In this document: in pieces, positions 40,868 to 49,889 of the stretch
Position numbering within the stretch: position 1 is the first letter of the stretch
How the letters are laid out: each line of letters begins with the position of its first letter
Source: Corynebacterium heidelbergense
Lineage (GTDB): Bacteria > Actinomycetota > Actinomycetes > Mycobacteriales > Mycobacteriaceae
Direction of reading: 5' to 3'
NCBI RefSeq assembly: GCF_028609845.1
Contig: NZ_CP063191.1
Location: 1,178,001 to 1,242,000, forward strand
DNA length: 64,000 nucleotides
Notes under the pieces: model-generated
Database searches by the model: none
Seen by the model: the letters and a program-made list of their open reading frames with translations, nothing else
What the model was told of the DNA's origin: nothing
Translations under genes and position numbers: made by a program

Positions 40868-41496
40868 CAGATGTCCCCGTCTCCGCGTTGCTGGTTTTCC
40901 GTCTTGTGGACGCCCGGCCCATCCGCATCCTGCAGTTTCCGCCAGGCCTTGGCGAGCAGCTCCCTGGTCTCTCCCAGCACCTGCGGGAGCACCTTCGTGC
41001 CGGCGATCACGGTCATAAAGCTGGAATCCCCCGCCCAGCGCGGCACGATGTGCTGGTGCAGGTGGGTGGGAACGGAACCCCCGGAGGCCCGGCCGAGGTT
41101 CATGCCCACGTTGACGGCATCCGGGTGGGAGACCTCCCGCAGCACCCGCAGGGCGTGCTGGGTAAAGCGGGCGAGTTCCTGCGTCTCCGCCCAGGTGAGG
41201 TCCGCGTAGTCCGCGACCTGGCGGTAGGGCACCACCATCATGTGCCCCGGGTTGTAGGGAAAGAGGTTGAGCACGCAGTAGACGGTCTCGCCGCGGGCGA
41301 CGACGAGCCCGTCTTCGTCGGACATCTGGGGGATGTCCAGGAAGGGGTCCTCGGAGCGGGATTCAGTGGTCAGGTACGCCGATCGATACGGGGCCCACAA
41401 TCGCAGTAGTCCATCGGGCAGCTTCGGAGTATCCCCTACGCCGCTATCCCGATATGGTTCCTGCGCTTGTGCGTCTGCACCGGTCTCTGTACTCAT
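40867..41496 (-). CDS. HIT domain protein, Ap4A phosphorylase-like
   Basis: The 209-residue protein has the histidine triad HLHQHIVPRW and the preceding NLFPYNPGHMMVVPYR segment. In mycobacteria the syntenic gene (Rv2613c) encodes an Ap4A phosphorylase, so this is the likely activity, though other nucleotide hydrolases share the motif. It lies between thrS and pgsA in one direction; the gap to thrS is 76 bases. Confidence 0.9.
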   Translation of the reverse strand: MSTETGADAQAQEPYRDSGVGDTPKLPDGLLRLWAPYRSAYLTTESRSEDPFLDIPQMSDEDGLVVARGETVYCVLNLFPYNPGHMMVVPYRQVADYADLTWAETQELARFTQHALRVLREVSHPDAVNVGMNLGRASGGSVPTHLHQHIVPRWAGDSSFMTVIAGTKVLPQVLGETRELLAKAWRKLQDADGPGVHKTENQQRGDGDI

Positions 41497-41572
41497 CGCG
41501 TTGAAGTTCCGTCTCCTCGTCTCGGGCCCATGGCGCGCGTGCTGCTGGTGAAATTGCGTTCTGCGGCGGCAC

Positions 41573-43642
41573 CTAGCCCTCGGCCAGGGCCGCGGCCACC
41601 ATCTCCTTCGTCGGCTGCTCGTTGCGGCGGTTGGAGATCCACTCGCAGATTAGATCGATCGCGGCCTCCTGCGCCACGCCATTGACCTGCGTGCCGTCGA
41701 GGAAGCGGAAGCTCACTGCACCGGCCTCCGCGTCGCGGGCCCCAGCCAGCAGCATGAAGGGGACCTTACCCGTGGTGTGGGTGCGGATCTTCTTCTGCAT
41801 TCGGTCGTCGGAGGTATCCACCTCCGCGCGCACGCCCCGGGCCCGCAACTGCGCCATGATGCCCTCCAGGTAGCCGTTGAACTCGTCGGCGACGGGGATG
41901 CCCATCACCTGGTGCGGCGCCAGCCACGCCGGGAAGGCCCCGGCGTAGTGCTCCAGCAGCACGCCGAAGAAGCGCTCGATGGACCCGAACAGGGCCCGGT
42001 GGATCATGATGGGTCGTTGCTTGGAGCCGTCCGGGGCGGTGTACTCCAGCTCGAAGCGCTCGGGCAGGTTGAAGTCCAACTGCACGGTGGACATCTGCCA
42101 GGTGCGGCCGATGGCGTCGCGGGCCTGTACGGAGATCTTCGGCCCGTAGAAGGCCGCCCCGCCCGGATCCGGCACGAGCTCGAGCCCGGAGGCCGTGGCC
42201 ACCCGCTCAAGGATGGCCGTGGAGCGCTCCCAGATATCGTCGGAGCCAACGAACTTCTCCGGGTCCTTCGTGGAAAGCTCCAGGTAGAAGTCGTCCAACC
42301 CGTAATCCCGCAGCAGGGAGAGGATGAACTCCAGCACGCGCTGCAGCTCTTCTTCCAACTGGTCTTCCGTGCAGTAGATGTGGGCATCGTCCTGGGTGAA
42401 CCCGCGGGCCCGGGTCAGGCCGTGGATCACGCCGGACTTCTCGTAGCGGTAGACCGTGCCGAATTCGAACAGGCGCAGCGGTAGCTCCCGGTAGGACCGG
42501 CCCCGGGAGGCGAAGATAAGGTTGTGCATCGGACAGTTCATCGGCTTGGCGTAGTAGTCCTGCGCCGGTTTGGTCACCGTCCCGTCCGCGGCCGTCTCCC
42601 CGTCCAACTGCATTGGGGGGAACATCCCGTCGGCGTAAAAGTCCAGGTGACCCGACTTGCTGAACAGGTCTCCCTTGGTGAGGTGGGGGGTGTTCACAAA
42701 GGAGTATCCGCTGGCCAGGTGGCGCTTGCGGGAGTGCTCCTCCATCTCCAGCCGAACGATGCCCCCGGCCGGGTGGAACACGGGGAAACCGGAGCCGATC
42801 TCATCCGGGAAGCTGAACAGGTCCAGCTCCGTGCCCAGCCGCCGGTGATCCCGCCGTTCGGCTTCCGCCAGCATTTCCTGGTAGTGGTCCAGGGCTTCCT
42901 TGGATTCCCACGCAGTGCCGTACACACGCTGCAGCCCCGCCTTGGACTGATCCCCCCGCCAGTAGGCCGCAGAGGAGCGGGTGAGCGCGAAAGCGGGGAT
43001 GTATCGGGTGGTTGGAACGTGGGGGCCGCGGCACAGGTCGTACCACTCCACGTCCCCGGTGCGGGGGTTGACGTTGCGGTACGCGGTGAGCTGGCCCGCG
43101 CCGATCTCCGTGGCCTCTGCAGAGTTGGGGTCCACGTTGGACTTGTCCTCGATGAGCTCCGTCTTATAGGGCTCCGCCGTGTAATCCGCGCGTGCTTGAT
43201 CCACCGAGTCGTAGGCCATCCGCTCGAACTTCTGCCCGGACTTGATGATCTTCTTCATCATCTTTTCGATGCGGGCCAGGTCCTCCGGAGTGAAGGGCTC
43301 GGCCACATCGAAGTCGTAGTAGAAGCCGTTTTCGATGGCCGGGCCGATGCCCAACTTTGTGCCGGGGAACTCCCGCTGCACGGCCTGGGCTAGGACGTGG
43401 GCGGTGGAGTGCCGGATGACGGCGCGCCCGGCTTCCGTGTCTGCCGCCACCGCGGTGACCTCCGTGTCCCGCTCCGGTTGCCAGGCCAGGTCGCGGAGCT
43501 GGCCGCCCTGCTGTTCCTGCACGCAGACGATGGCCTGCGGGCCCTTGTTGGGTAGCTCCAGGGAGCGCATCGCCGTGCCGGCAGTTGTCCCAGCGGGAAC
43601 GGTAAAACTCACTGGCTGGGCTGCGGTTGGCATGGCATTCAC
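41573..43642 (-). CDS. thrS: Threonyl-tRNA synthetase
   Basis: Class II synthetase of 689 residues with an N-terminal TGS domain (about 12-75), an editing domain with [11 protein letters not shown], and a catalytic core with [13 protein letters not shown] and [14 protein letters not shown]. The zinc ligand Cys is in [12 protein letters not shown]. The GTG at 43642 has AGGAGG eight bases upstream. The 207-base upstream region contains several inverted repeats and may hold a leader control element. Confidence 0.97.
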   Translation of the reverse strand: MNAMPTAAQPVSFTVPAGTTAGTAMRSLELPNKGPQAIVCVQEQQGGQLRDLAWQPERDTEVTAVAADTEAGRAVIRHSTAHVLAQAVQREFPGTKLGIGPAIENGFYYDFDVAEPFTPEDLARIEKMMKKIIKSGQKFERMAYDSVDQARADYTAEPYKTELIEDKSNVDPNSAEATEIGAGQLTAYRNVNPRTGDVEWYDLCRGPHVPTTRYIPAFALTRSSAAYWRGDQSKAGLQRVYGTAWESKEALDHYQEMLAEAERRDHRRLGTELDLFSFPDEIGSGFPVFHPAGGIVRLEMEEHSRKRHLASGYSFVNTPHLTKGDLFSKSGHLDFYADGMFPPMQLDGETAADGTVTKPAQDYYAKPMNCPMHNLIFASRGRSYRELPLRLFEFGTVYRYEKSGVIHGLTRARGFTQDDAHIYCTEDQLEEELQRVLEFILSLLRDYGLDDFYLELSTKDPEKFVGSDDIWERSTAILERVATASGLELVPDPGGAAFYGPKISVQARDAIGRTWQMSTVQLDFNLPERFELEYTAPDGSKQRPIMIHRALFGSIERFFGVLLEHYAGAFPAWLAPHQVMGIPVADEFNGYLEGIMAQLRARGVRAEVDTSDDRMQKKIRTHTTGKVPFMLLAGARDAEAGAVSFRFLDGTQVNGVAQEAAIDLICEWISNRRNEQPTKEMVAAALAEG

Positions 43643-43849
43643 GGTTTAGGCCTCCTTGGGGCACACGGGTCTTGCTTACGGCGGCGGTCACATACCCGGT
43701 GACAGCCGGTTAATCTCCACTCGAGTGGACAGGGGGTTTCCCGCCGAGTGGTGCGCGCAGCGCACCGGGGCGTTGCCGGGGGGAGTTAACCCCGGTGAGT
43801 CTACCCGGTCTAGCTAGGGGCCTCTCGCTGCGGCACACGTGGGCTGGCC
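43643..43849 (-). other. Intergenic region before thrS with inverted repeats
   Basis: Contains a perfect 14-base palindrome TCCACTCGAGTGGA (43716-43729), a hairpin with arms GGTGCG/CGCACC (43750-43766), and a hairpin with arms CCGGGG/CCCCGG (43776-43795). The last is near the end of the upstream peroxidase gene and may be its terminator. The other two would lie in the thrS leader. No T-box core motif was found. Confidence 0.4.
43776..43795 (-). terminator. Putative terminator after the DyP peroxidase gene
   Basis: A six-base GC stem (CCGGGG with CCCCGG) around an eight-base loop, 55 bases beyond the peroxidase stop. No T run, so it is a weak call. Confidence 0.3.
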
Positions 43850-45208
43850 CTAGGACAGCAGCCCCTGGCCCCAGTACTCCTCTGCCCGGGTGCCCGGCGG
43901 GCACCAGAACACCGCCGAACCGATGTGCGTGATCCACTGGTTCAAGCGATCCCCCTGCGCCAGCCGACGCTGCAGGGGCACGAAGGCCTTCGCGGGATCG
44001 TTCTGGAAGCAGATGAAGATCAGGCCCGTGTCCCCGTCTCGGGAGGTCATGCCGTCGTAGTTGAAGGGTCGACGCAGGATGGTCCGCCCGGAGCCCGCGG
44101 TGATCCCGACGTGGCTGTGGGGGTCGATGACAGGGATGCCCGTCGAGTCAACTGCGTTAAGGTCCGGCTCGTCGAACTCCCCGCCGCCGGTCAGCGGCGC
44201 GCCGGTATCGATCCGGCGCCCGAAGACGGTTTCCCGGCCCCCGCGATCAAGGGCCTCCCAGTCGGAAAGTTTGAACCTGATCCGCCGGACGATCATCGCG
44301 CTGCCGCCCTGCTGGTCCCACACCGCCTTGTCGAACTCCTCCGGGGTCCGAGGCACAATGGAGCCATCCTTGAAACCGAGGAGGTTGCGGGGGGTTTGTC
44401 CCTGGGGACTGTCCACGAAACCGCGCTGGGTCCACTTCACCGTCACATAGTCCTTCGCGCCTCGGCTGAGGACCCGCATGGCATGGGACACCGCGGTGAG
44501 GTCATCTCCGCAGACCTGGAGCACCAGATCGCCCCCGCTGTACTCGGGCTGCAGCGCATCCCCCTTGAATGGCGGGAGGCCGTTGCGAAAATTGGGGAGC
44601 CATCCGGGGAGGCGCCCGGTGATGTTGGCGTCCGCAATGAGCTGCGGGGACCACCCGACCGTGACGGTGAGGTTGCGCGGATCCCCGGTGAGCTCCGGTT
44701 CCAGATCTGCCAGCGCGGGGCGGCCTTGGGTCATGGCGCGGGCGTCCGAGGTCCAGATGCGCATGAGGCGGGTGAGGTCGCGTCGGACGTTGTTTCGGTC
44801 CTTGAGGTCGAAGGCGACGACAAGGCCGTGACGCTGGTGTGGGGTTTCGATGCCGGCCTGATGTTTGCCGTCGAAGGCCACGGTGGTCTTCTGGGCGGCG
44901 TTGCGCTCCTCTTCGGGGCTGACCTGCGTGAAGCCCCCACCGGCGGAAGGGCTGGCCGCCGCGGAGCCGGAGGGTTCCGCAGAACTGGCGTTGCTAGAAC
45001 ATGCTGCCAGCGCACCTCCCGCGCCCGCCAAGCCCAACCCGGCCAGCATGGTGCGGCGGTTGATGGCGGAGGTGCGGGAAATCCGAGGGGCGGATTCCGG
45101 AACGGCCGCGCCCTGCCCTGGTGTCCCTTGGAGGGATGGGGCATCGGCTGGCCGACCGGGGTGGGCTCCACCTACTCGGTTCTCTGGGTGCGGTTGCTGT
45201 GCAGACAT
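43850..45208 (-). CDS. Tat-exported DyP-type haem peroxidase lipoprotein
   Basis: The 452-residue protein has a long hydrophilic head, twin Arg at 51-52 (NRRTMLAG), a hydrophobic stretch, and LAAC with Cys70, so it should be exported folded by Tat and possibly lipid-anchored. The peroxidase domain has the distal GFKDGS motif (GxxDG) and DPHSHVG with the likely proximal His. It fits the EfeB/DtpA class. Genes for a copper chaperone and CopC lie immediately upstream, 15 bases away, which points to a role in copper-linked envelope redox chemistry rather than iron uptake with EfeUO, which are absent here. Confidence 0.9.
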   Translation of the reverse strand: MSAQQPHPENRVGGAHPGRPADAPSLQGTPGQGAAVPESAPRISRTSAINRRTMLAGLGLAGAGGALAACSSNASSAEPSGSAAASPSAGGGFTQVSPEEERNAAQKTTVAFDGKHQAGIETPHQRHGLVVAFDLKDRNNVRRDLTRLMRIWTSDARAMTQGRPALADLEPELTGDPRNLTVTVGWSPQLIADANITGRLPGWLPNFRNGLPPFKGDALQPEYSGGDLVLQVCGDDLTAVSHAMRVLSRGAKDYVTVKWTQRGFVDSPQGQTPRNLLGFKDGSIVPRTPEEFDKAVWDQQGGSAMIVRRIRFKLSDWEALDRGGRETVFGRRIDTGAPLTGGGEFDEPDLNAVDSTGIPVIDPHSHVGITAGSGRTILRRPFNYDGMTSRDGDTGLIFICFQNDPAKAFVPLQRRLAQGDRLNQWITHIGSAVFWCPPGTRAEEYWGQGLLS

Positions 45209-45223
45209 GGTCTCGCTGGGTTT

Positions 45224-45868
45224 CTAGTGCTGGTGCTCGCTGTGGTCCATGCCGGGCATGTTGGAACCGGACATGTTCATCTCGGTGCCGTTCATGTTGG
45301 ACATGGAGTCCCCGTAGTGCTCGTGGTTGGACTGCTGCACACGCACCGGCACGGAGCCCAGCTTGTATTCGCCACCCTTGTCATCCGTGAGGGTCAGCTC
45401 CACGGAATCCCCGGCGGCGATCTCCTGGGGGTAGTTCATGATCATGATGTGGTTGCCGCCGGGCTTGAGCTCAAACTCGCCGTTGGCGGGGATCACGAAG
45501 CCGTCCGGATCTTCGCTCATCACGCCGTTGACCACCTGGTGTAGCTGGTAGGTGGCCTTGAGGGACCCGGAAACCTTGGTGATGTGGATGTCCTTATCGG
45601 TGTGGTTCATGAGCTTGCCGAAGGCCGCGGTCATGTCCATCTCCGTGCCCTTGGCGCCCACGTAGCCCTCGGAGAACTCCAGCTTCTTGTCGCTGGTGGC
45701 CTCAGAGGATGCGCTGGTGGTGGCCGAGCCGCTTTCGGGGGTCTTGGCCTCGGTGGCGGCGTTGGTGTCGCTGGAGGGCTCCTGGTTGTCGGAGCTGCAG
45801 GCGGCCAGGCCCAACCCCGCGACGGCGGCGAGGGCCAGGGCGATCTTCTTGCTGGAGTGAACGGTCAT
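45224..45868 (-). CDS. PCuAC-type periplasmic copper chaperone lipoprotein
   Basis: The 214-residue protein has a lipobox LAAC with Cys24, a Ser/Thr/Glu linker, then a PCuAC cupredoxin-like domain with conserved His and Met (LHQVV..., GGNHIMIM) that bind Cu(I). The last 30 residues add a His/Met tail with repeated Met-x-x-Met and ending HSEHQH, a likely extra copper site. It lies between a small lipoprotein and the DyP peroxidase gene and would hand copper on outside the membrane. Confidence 0.88.
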   Translation of the reverse strand: MTVHSSKKIALALAAVAGLGLAACSSDNQEPSSDTNAATEAKTPESGSATTSASSEATSDKKLEFSEGYVGAKGTEMDMTAAFGKLMNHTDKDIHITKVSGSLKATYQLHQVVNGVMSEDPDGFVIPANGEFELKPGGNHIMIMNYPQEIAAGDSVELTLTDDKGGEYKLGSVPVRVQQSNHEHYGDSMSNMNGTEMNMSGSNMPGMDHSEHQH

Positions 45869-45922
45869 CGATGTCTCTTTTCTCGTGGTTCTAGCGTTTG
45901 TTGGTCTTTGGGGGGCCGGGGG

Positions 45923-46222
45923 CTAGCGGGCCGTTGCGGTGGCGCCTGCTGCGCTGGTGGGTGTGCCCATCGTGCCGCTTGACCCGTTGGCCGCCGTAGT
46001 CGGCTCGTTCATGGTCCAGCCCATTGCCCCGGTGCTGGAGGGGGCGGTCCCGCTCATCTGTCCTGCAGGGGTTTCCTGCGTTTCCACGCTGGGGGCCGTG
46101 GCACCGGTGGTCGCGGTGTCCACGTGGGGGCCGCCGTCCTTCTGGTGCGGGGGGCTGCAGGCCGCCAGGGCAGCGGCCGTGGCAAGCGCCAGGCCGACGG
46201 CGGTGATGGAACGGAACTTCAT
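45923..46222 (-). CDS. Small putative lipoprotein in copper gene group
   Basis: The 99-residue protein has a signal peptide with LAAC (Cys22) and a short mature part rich in Thr, Ala, Gly and Ser with several Met (GQMSG, GAMGWTMNEP, GTMGTP). No family recognised. Met residues could bind Cu(I), by analogy with its neighbours; this is inference. Its position between copC and the PCuAC gene in the same direction makes it a member of the group. Confidence 0.65.
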   Translation of the reverse strand: MKFRSITAVGLALATAAALAACSPPHQKDGGPHVDTATTGATAPSVETQETPAGQMSGTAPSSTGAMGWTMNEPTTAANGSSGTMGTPTSAAGATATAR

Positions 46223-46346
46223 GGTCGTGCTTCTCCTAGGACATATTCGTGGCTTCCTCTGCGGTGCACAGAGGATCAGGGGCAGGTTGGGGGATATAGG
46301 ACGCCACCAACCTCAGCGCGTCTTCGCCGACCCGTCGGGCGGCCGA

Positions 46347-46961
46347 CTAATCCTTCTTGTTGAGGGACCGCCAGCGGGCAATAGCGATCGCGAGTGCTCC
46401 TGCTACCACGACGATACCGCTCACGGGGAGCAGCCAGGACGGAACTCCCCCGCGGTCGTTGTCCTGCGCGGCCTCGCTGGCCGTTGCCTCGGGGGCCTGC
46501 GTTTCGGATGGTGCAGCAGCCGATTCGGAACTTCCCTCGCGCTCGGGGCCGTCGTAGTTAAACTCCAGGGAGCCGCGGGTGGAGTGTCCATCGGAGGACG
46601 TGATCTGGTAGCCGACGGTGTACTGACCGTCGCTCAACGGAACGGACTGGGGCACGTCGATGCTCAGCTTGCGGCCGTCCGTCTTCGGCGGGGCGGACAC
46701 GAGAACATGGCCGTCGCGGGAGAGCGCAACGGTGTTGAAGGTGTCCTTGGGCTCGCCGGAGAACTCGAGATCGATGTGGTCCAGGGGCTGAGTGATGGTG
46801 GAGCCGTTTTCCGGGTAGGAACGCACGACGAGATCGTGGGCCTGGGCCGTCCCACCGAGCCCCACGCTCATGAACGCGGCCATTCCCGTTGCTGCGAGAA
46901 CTGTTGCCGAACGAAACCGCGGACGGGGGCGAAGACGGGAGGAAGAACCTACAAGGCGCAC
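46347..46961 (-). CDS. copC: CopC-like copper-binding protein with C-terminal membrane anchor
   Basis: The 204-residue protein has a signal peptide (cut after AQA, residue 41) that leaves a mature N-terminal His (HDLVV), the usual Cu(II) ligand of CopC. A beta-sandwich follows (SYPENGSTI, LDHIDLEFSGEP, VGYQITSSDGHSTRGS with conserved Asp-His). A linker and one C-terminal helix (about 172-193) anchor it. Start GTG at 46961. It is the first gene of a four-gene envelope copper group that ends with the DyP peroxidase. Confidence 0.9.
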   Translation of the reverse strand: MRLVGSSSRLRPRPRFRSATVLAATGMAAFMSVGLGGTAQAHDLVVRSYPENGSTITQPLDHIDLEFSGEPKDTFNTVALSRDGHVLVSAPPKTDGRKLSIDVPQSVPLSDGQYTVGYQITSSDGHSTRGSLEFNYDGPEREGSSESAAAPSETQAPEATASEAAQDNDRGGVPSWLLPVSGIVVVAGALAIAIARWRSLNKKD

Positions 46962-47095
46962 GTTATCTATCCATTCCTAAACTGCGTTGATGTGTAACAG
47001 TGGTCGGGTACCAGCCTCTCAGGGTTCCCGACCAGCACCAAATGTGCGCAGAATCACAGGCCACGCGGCGGTCTGCGTGGGGGTGGACGAACCCC

Positions 47096-49717
47096 CTAGT
47101 GCCACTTCCCAAAGAGCGCCTCTAACCGCAGCGGTGCGGCGGTCTCCGCCAGGTCCCCCTCCCCCAGGTCCTCATCCGGCAGGTCGCTGAACAGCCCCAC
47201 GGGCCCGGGGAGCGTCACCCGTCGCCCGGCGCGCTCCAGGCGCTCCCAGGCCCGCCTGCGGGTACTGACTACTTCTGCTACCAAGACCAGTACGCGTTCA
47301 CGTTTTTCCTCGCCGGTTTGGGGCGTGCTTACCCACCACTGGGCCCGGCCACCCCGGCGGGCCACGTGGGTTAACGCGGTGGCCAGGCTGGTGCCCTCGT
47401 CGGTCTGCTCCGCGCGGGCCCGCGCCCGCAGGGCGGCGAGGAAACGGTTCAAGTCCACGATGTCCACGCTAAAGCGGCTTTGTCCGCGCAGACGCGCCCC
47501 AGTCTCGGCGCTGGATCCGGTCGGGTCCGAATGCCACTGCACCCGTGGATCGGCGGCGTAGAGCTCCCGGACGCTAGCCAACTCCGCGGCCCACCACGGC
47601 GGGTGCGGCGCGGATCGGCGGGGATCGGGCGCGTCTGCGGGATTGATATGGATCGTGCAATCGGCGCACTGCAATAGCCGCTGGATCCCCAAGGCAAGGT
47701 GGCCGGGCCGCATGCCTGGATCCAGGGGGCCGAGGTGAAAGACGATCTCCGGGACGTCGAACAGGACACCCGGTGGGCGAAACTCGGGATGGGCAATGCG
47801 GTGGGCCAGCGCCACCGTCTCGGCATTTTTCTCCACGCAGGCCCGGTCCAGAGCTCCCTCGGATCGTCCCGCCCAGTCGGCGCCACGGTGAACAGCCCGT
47901 GCTAGCGGCTGATGGCGCAGCACCCCTCCCCGCTGCCATGCCTGCCACGCCAGTTCCCAATCCTCTCCGCCGTATCCGATCAGGGTGGCGTCGAAACCCC
48001 CACACTCGTCGAAGAAATTCCGCCACATCCCCCAGGTCGCAGAGATGAGAAAACGGAAGCTCGTCTCCCCCGCCTCACGCAGATTCACGGTGCTCCGCCA
48101 CCCCTCCGCCAGCCACTCTGGGACGCTGGGCTGCGCCTGCCCGGGAACATCGTGGGCGCGAGCACCCACCACGACGGCCCGGGGGTCCTCGTCCAAGGCC
48201 TCCACCATTGCCGAGACATACCGCGATTCCGGCACCGTATCCCCGTCGAGGAACAGCAGGATGTCTGCTGCATCGGCCGCACGGGCCCCGAGATTGCGGG
48301 CCGCGGCAGCGCGGAACCCACGGTCTTCCTGCCGTACACAGGTGATGGGCAGATCCCACTGGGCCTGCAAAACCGTTGGGTCCAGGGGATCCGGGGATCC
48401 ATCGTCGGCGAGGACCACCCGCAGGGGCCCGCAATAATCCTGCTTCCCTAGTGCCCCAAGCACCGCATCCAGGCCCGCCGGGTCCTGGTAGTACGGCATG
48501 ACCACCGCCACCGATGGCTGGGACCGGGCCGAGGCGTCACGGCGGGTGGGCCCGTCCCCGGTTACCCGCTCGGCCGGCGGGTTCAGCGCCAGCTCAGTCG
48601 CGCTTCCCCACTGCTGGGCCCACCGCGCCTCCACGGCGTTGGCCACCTCCGGCCATCCCCAGGGCCGCGGCTCGTACCGGGCTGCAAAGCGTGGATCCTT
48701 GATCGCTGCGGCCATGGCACTGGACCATTCTCCGGGCTCCACGAGCACCACCTGCTCGCCAAAATCCTCGGCAATCTCCCGGGCGTAGGGGCTGTGAGCC
48801 ACCAGCACGCGCCGACCGGCCGCGAGCCACTGCATGAGGGACCCCGAGGCCGAGACGTGCCGGTGCGCGCACACCGGGATGTCCACGCGGGCCATCTGAC
48901 GCGTCAGCTCCTCCTGCGCGAGGTAGCCCGTGTGCTCGTAATCTACGCGACCTTGGCCCGCCAGGTCGTGGAGCGAGTCCGCGAATTGCTCGTGCCCGGC
49001 GGAGACGCCGCCGAGGTTGCGCAGCACAGGCCGGGGCTGGGGCAGGCTAGCGAGGGCGGAGATGACGTCCTCGTGGCCCTTGCCGGGGTACACGAATCCC
49101 AGGATGCCCAGGACCGCCGGGGTGCCCTCAGGGTGAGTCGGCCGCTGCTGATGTGGTTGCTGCTGCTGTGGTTGCTGCTTTTGCTGCTGGAGATCCGTGG
49201 CGTTGGCGTTGCCCGGCTGCGGTAACGGCAGGTGCACCACCCCAATTTTCGCGCGCCAGCGTGCGGGCTCGCCCCACCCGCCATAGTCGGCGGCCGCGGC
49301 GGCCAACTCCGCGGCCTCCGCCCGGGAGTTCGTCACCACAACGTCCGCGCGCTGGACCAACCGGCCATACGCTGCGCGGCGCCGGGCGTAGCGCTGCTCG
49401 CCCTCGGCAGGTTGGGGCACATCGTGGAAGCTCACCGATAGCTTCTTGCCCTCCACGAGGGCGAGCAGATTATCTACCGCCTGGCTGGGCGAGGGCCCGA
49501 AGAGGTGATCCGTGAAGGTCACGTGGACCCGGCGGAACTCCGCCAGCCTCCGGCGCACATCGGCGATCCGCGCTGGGTCGGGTTCCCGCACGAGCGCGCC
49601 GGGGCAGTGCGCGTGAAGGCCGAGGGCGTACTCCACCACACCGTGCTCGTCGGGTCCGATGATGATGTGCGCTTCGGGCCGGTGTTGATGGGCCTCGGGC
49701 CGGTGTTCGTGGGCCAT
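47096..49717 (-). CDS. Two-domain glycosyltransferase: GT4-like plus GT2
   Basis: The 873-residue protein joins an N-terminal GT-B/GT4-like domain (about 15-390; LGILGFVYPGKGHEDVISAL, ASGSLMQWLAAGRRVLV) to a GT2 domain from about 397 (VAVVMPYYQDPAGLDAVL; LADDGSPD; FLDGDT as the DxD site near 487; GYGGEDWELAWQAW near 580). About 200 further residues have no family I recognise. No membrane helix is seen. The GT4 part holds a Gln-rich run (about 175-192). It starts at ATG 49717 with AAGGAG 12 bases upstream. Sugar and acceptor are unknown. The gene lies downstream of a wcbI-like gene in the same direction. Confidence 0.8.
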   Translation of the reverse strand: MAHEHRPEAHQHRPEAHIIIGPDEHGVVEYALGLHAHCPGALVREPDPARIADVRRRLAEFRRVHVTFTDHLFGPSPSQAVDNLLALVEGKKLSVSFHDVPQPAEGEQRYARRRAAYGRLVQRADVVVTNSRAEAAELAAAAADYGGWGEPARWRAKIGVVHLPLPQPGNANATDLQQQKQQPQQQQPHQQRPTHPEGTPAVLGILGFVYPGKGHEDVISALASLPQPRPVLRNLGGVSAGHEQFADSLHDLAGQGRVDYEHTGYLAQEELTRQMARVDIPVCAHRHVSASGSLMQWLAAGRRVLVAHSPYAREIAEDFGEQVVLVEPGEWSSAMAAAIKDPRFAARYEPRPWGWPEVANAVEARWAQQWGSATELALNPPAERVTGDGPTRRDASARSQPSVAVVMPYYQDPAGLDAVLGALGKQDYCGPLRVVLADDGSPDPLDPTVLQAQWDLPITCVRQEDRGFRAAAARNLGARAADAADILLFLDGDTVPESRYVSAMVEALDEDPRAVVVGARAHDVPGQAQPSVPEWLAEGWRSTVNLREAGETSFRFLISATWGMWRNFFDECGGFDATLIGYGGEDWELAWQAWQRGGVLRHQPLARAVHRGADWAGRSEGALDRACVEKNAETVALAHRIAHPEFRPPGVLFDVPEIVFHLGPLDPGMRPGHLALGIQRLLQCADCTIHINPADAPDPRRSAPHPPWWAAELASVRELYAADPRVQWHSDPTGSSAETGARLRGQSRFSVDIVDLNRFLAALRARARAEQTDEGTSLATALTHVARRGGRAQWWVSTPQTGEEKRERVLVLVAEVVSTRRRAWERLERAGRRVTLPGPVGLFSDLPDEDLGEGDLAETAAPLRLEALFGKWH

Positions 49718-49786
49718 AGGGGCCGGCGTCTCCTTGTGTCAATGTGTCCGCTGGTGATGTGTCTGCTGGTGGTGTGCCTATCGCCG

Positions 49787-49792
49787 AATATA
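49787..49792 (-). promoter_or_regulatory. Putative -10 box for the 873-residue glycosyltransferase gene
   Basis: TATATT on the minus strand, in a locally AT-rich stretch within the 172-base gap after wcbI. It would give a leader of about 60 bases, suggesting that the large glycosyltransferase gene has its own promoter. Confidence 0.45.
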
Positions 49793-49860
49793 TGTTGCCG
49801 ATTTGATCATCCATCGCCCCGCCCGGCTGATCTCACCCGGCAGATACCACCCGGCCGCTA

Positions 49861-49874
49861 GCGCCGGACGGCGC
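49861..49874. terminator. Putative terminator after the wcbI-like gene
   Basis: GCGCC-GGAC-GGCGC forms a five-base GC stem with a four-base loop, 15 bases beyond the wcbI stop on the minus strand. No T run. Confidence 0.35.
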
Positions 49875-49889
49875 CCGGGCGGGGCGGGC

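Noticed and set aside
43643..43849. T-box riboswitch before thrS
   Set aside because: No T-box core sequence or specifier-loop arrangement was found; only generic inverted repeats.
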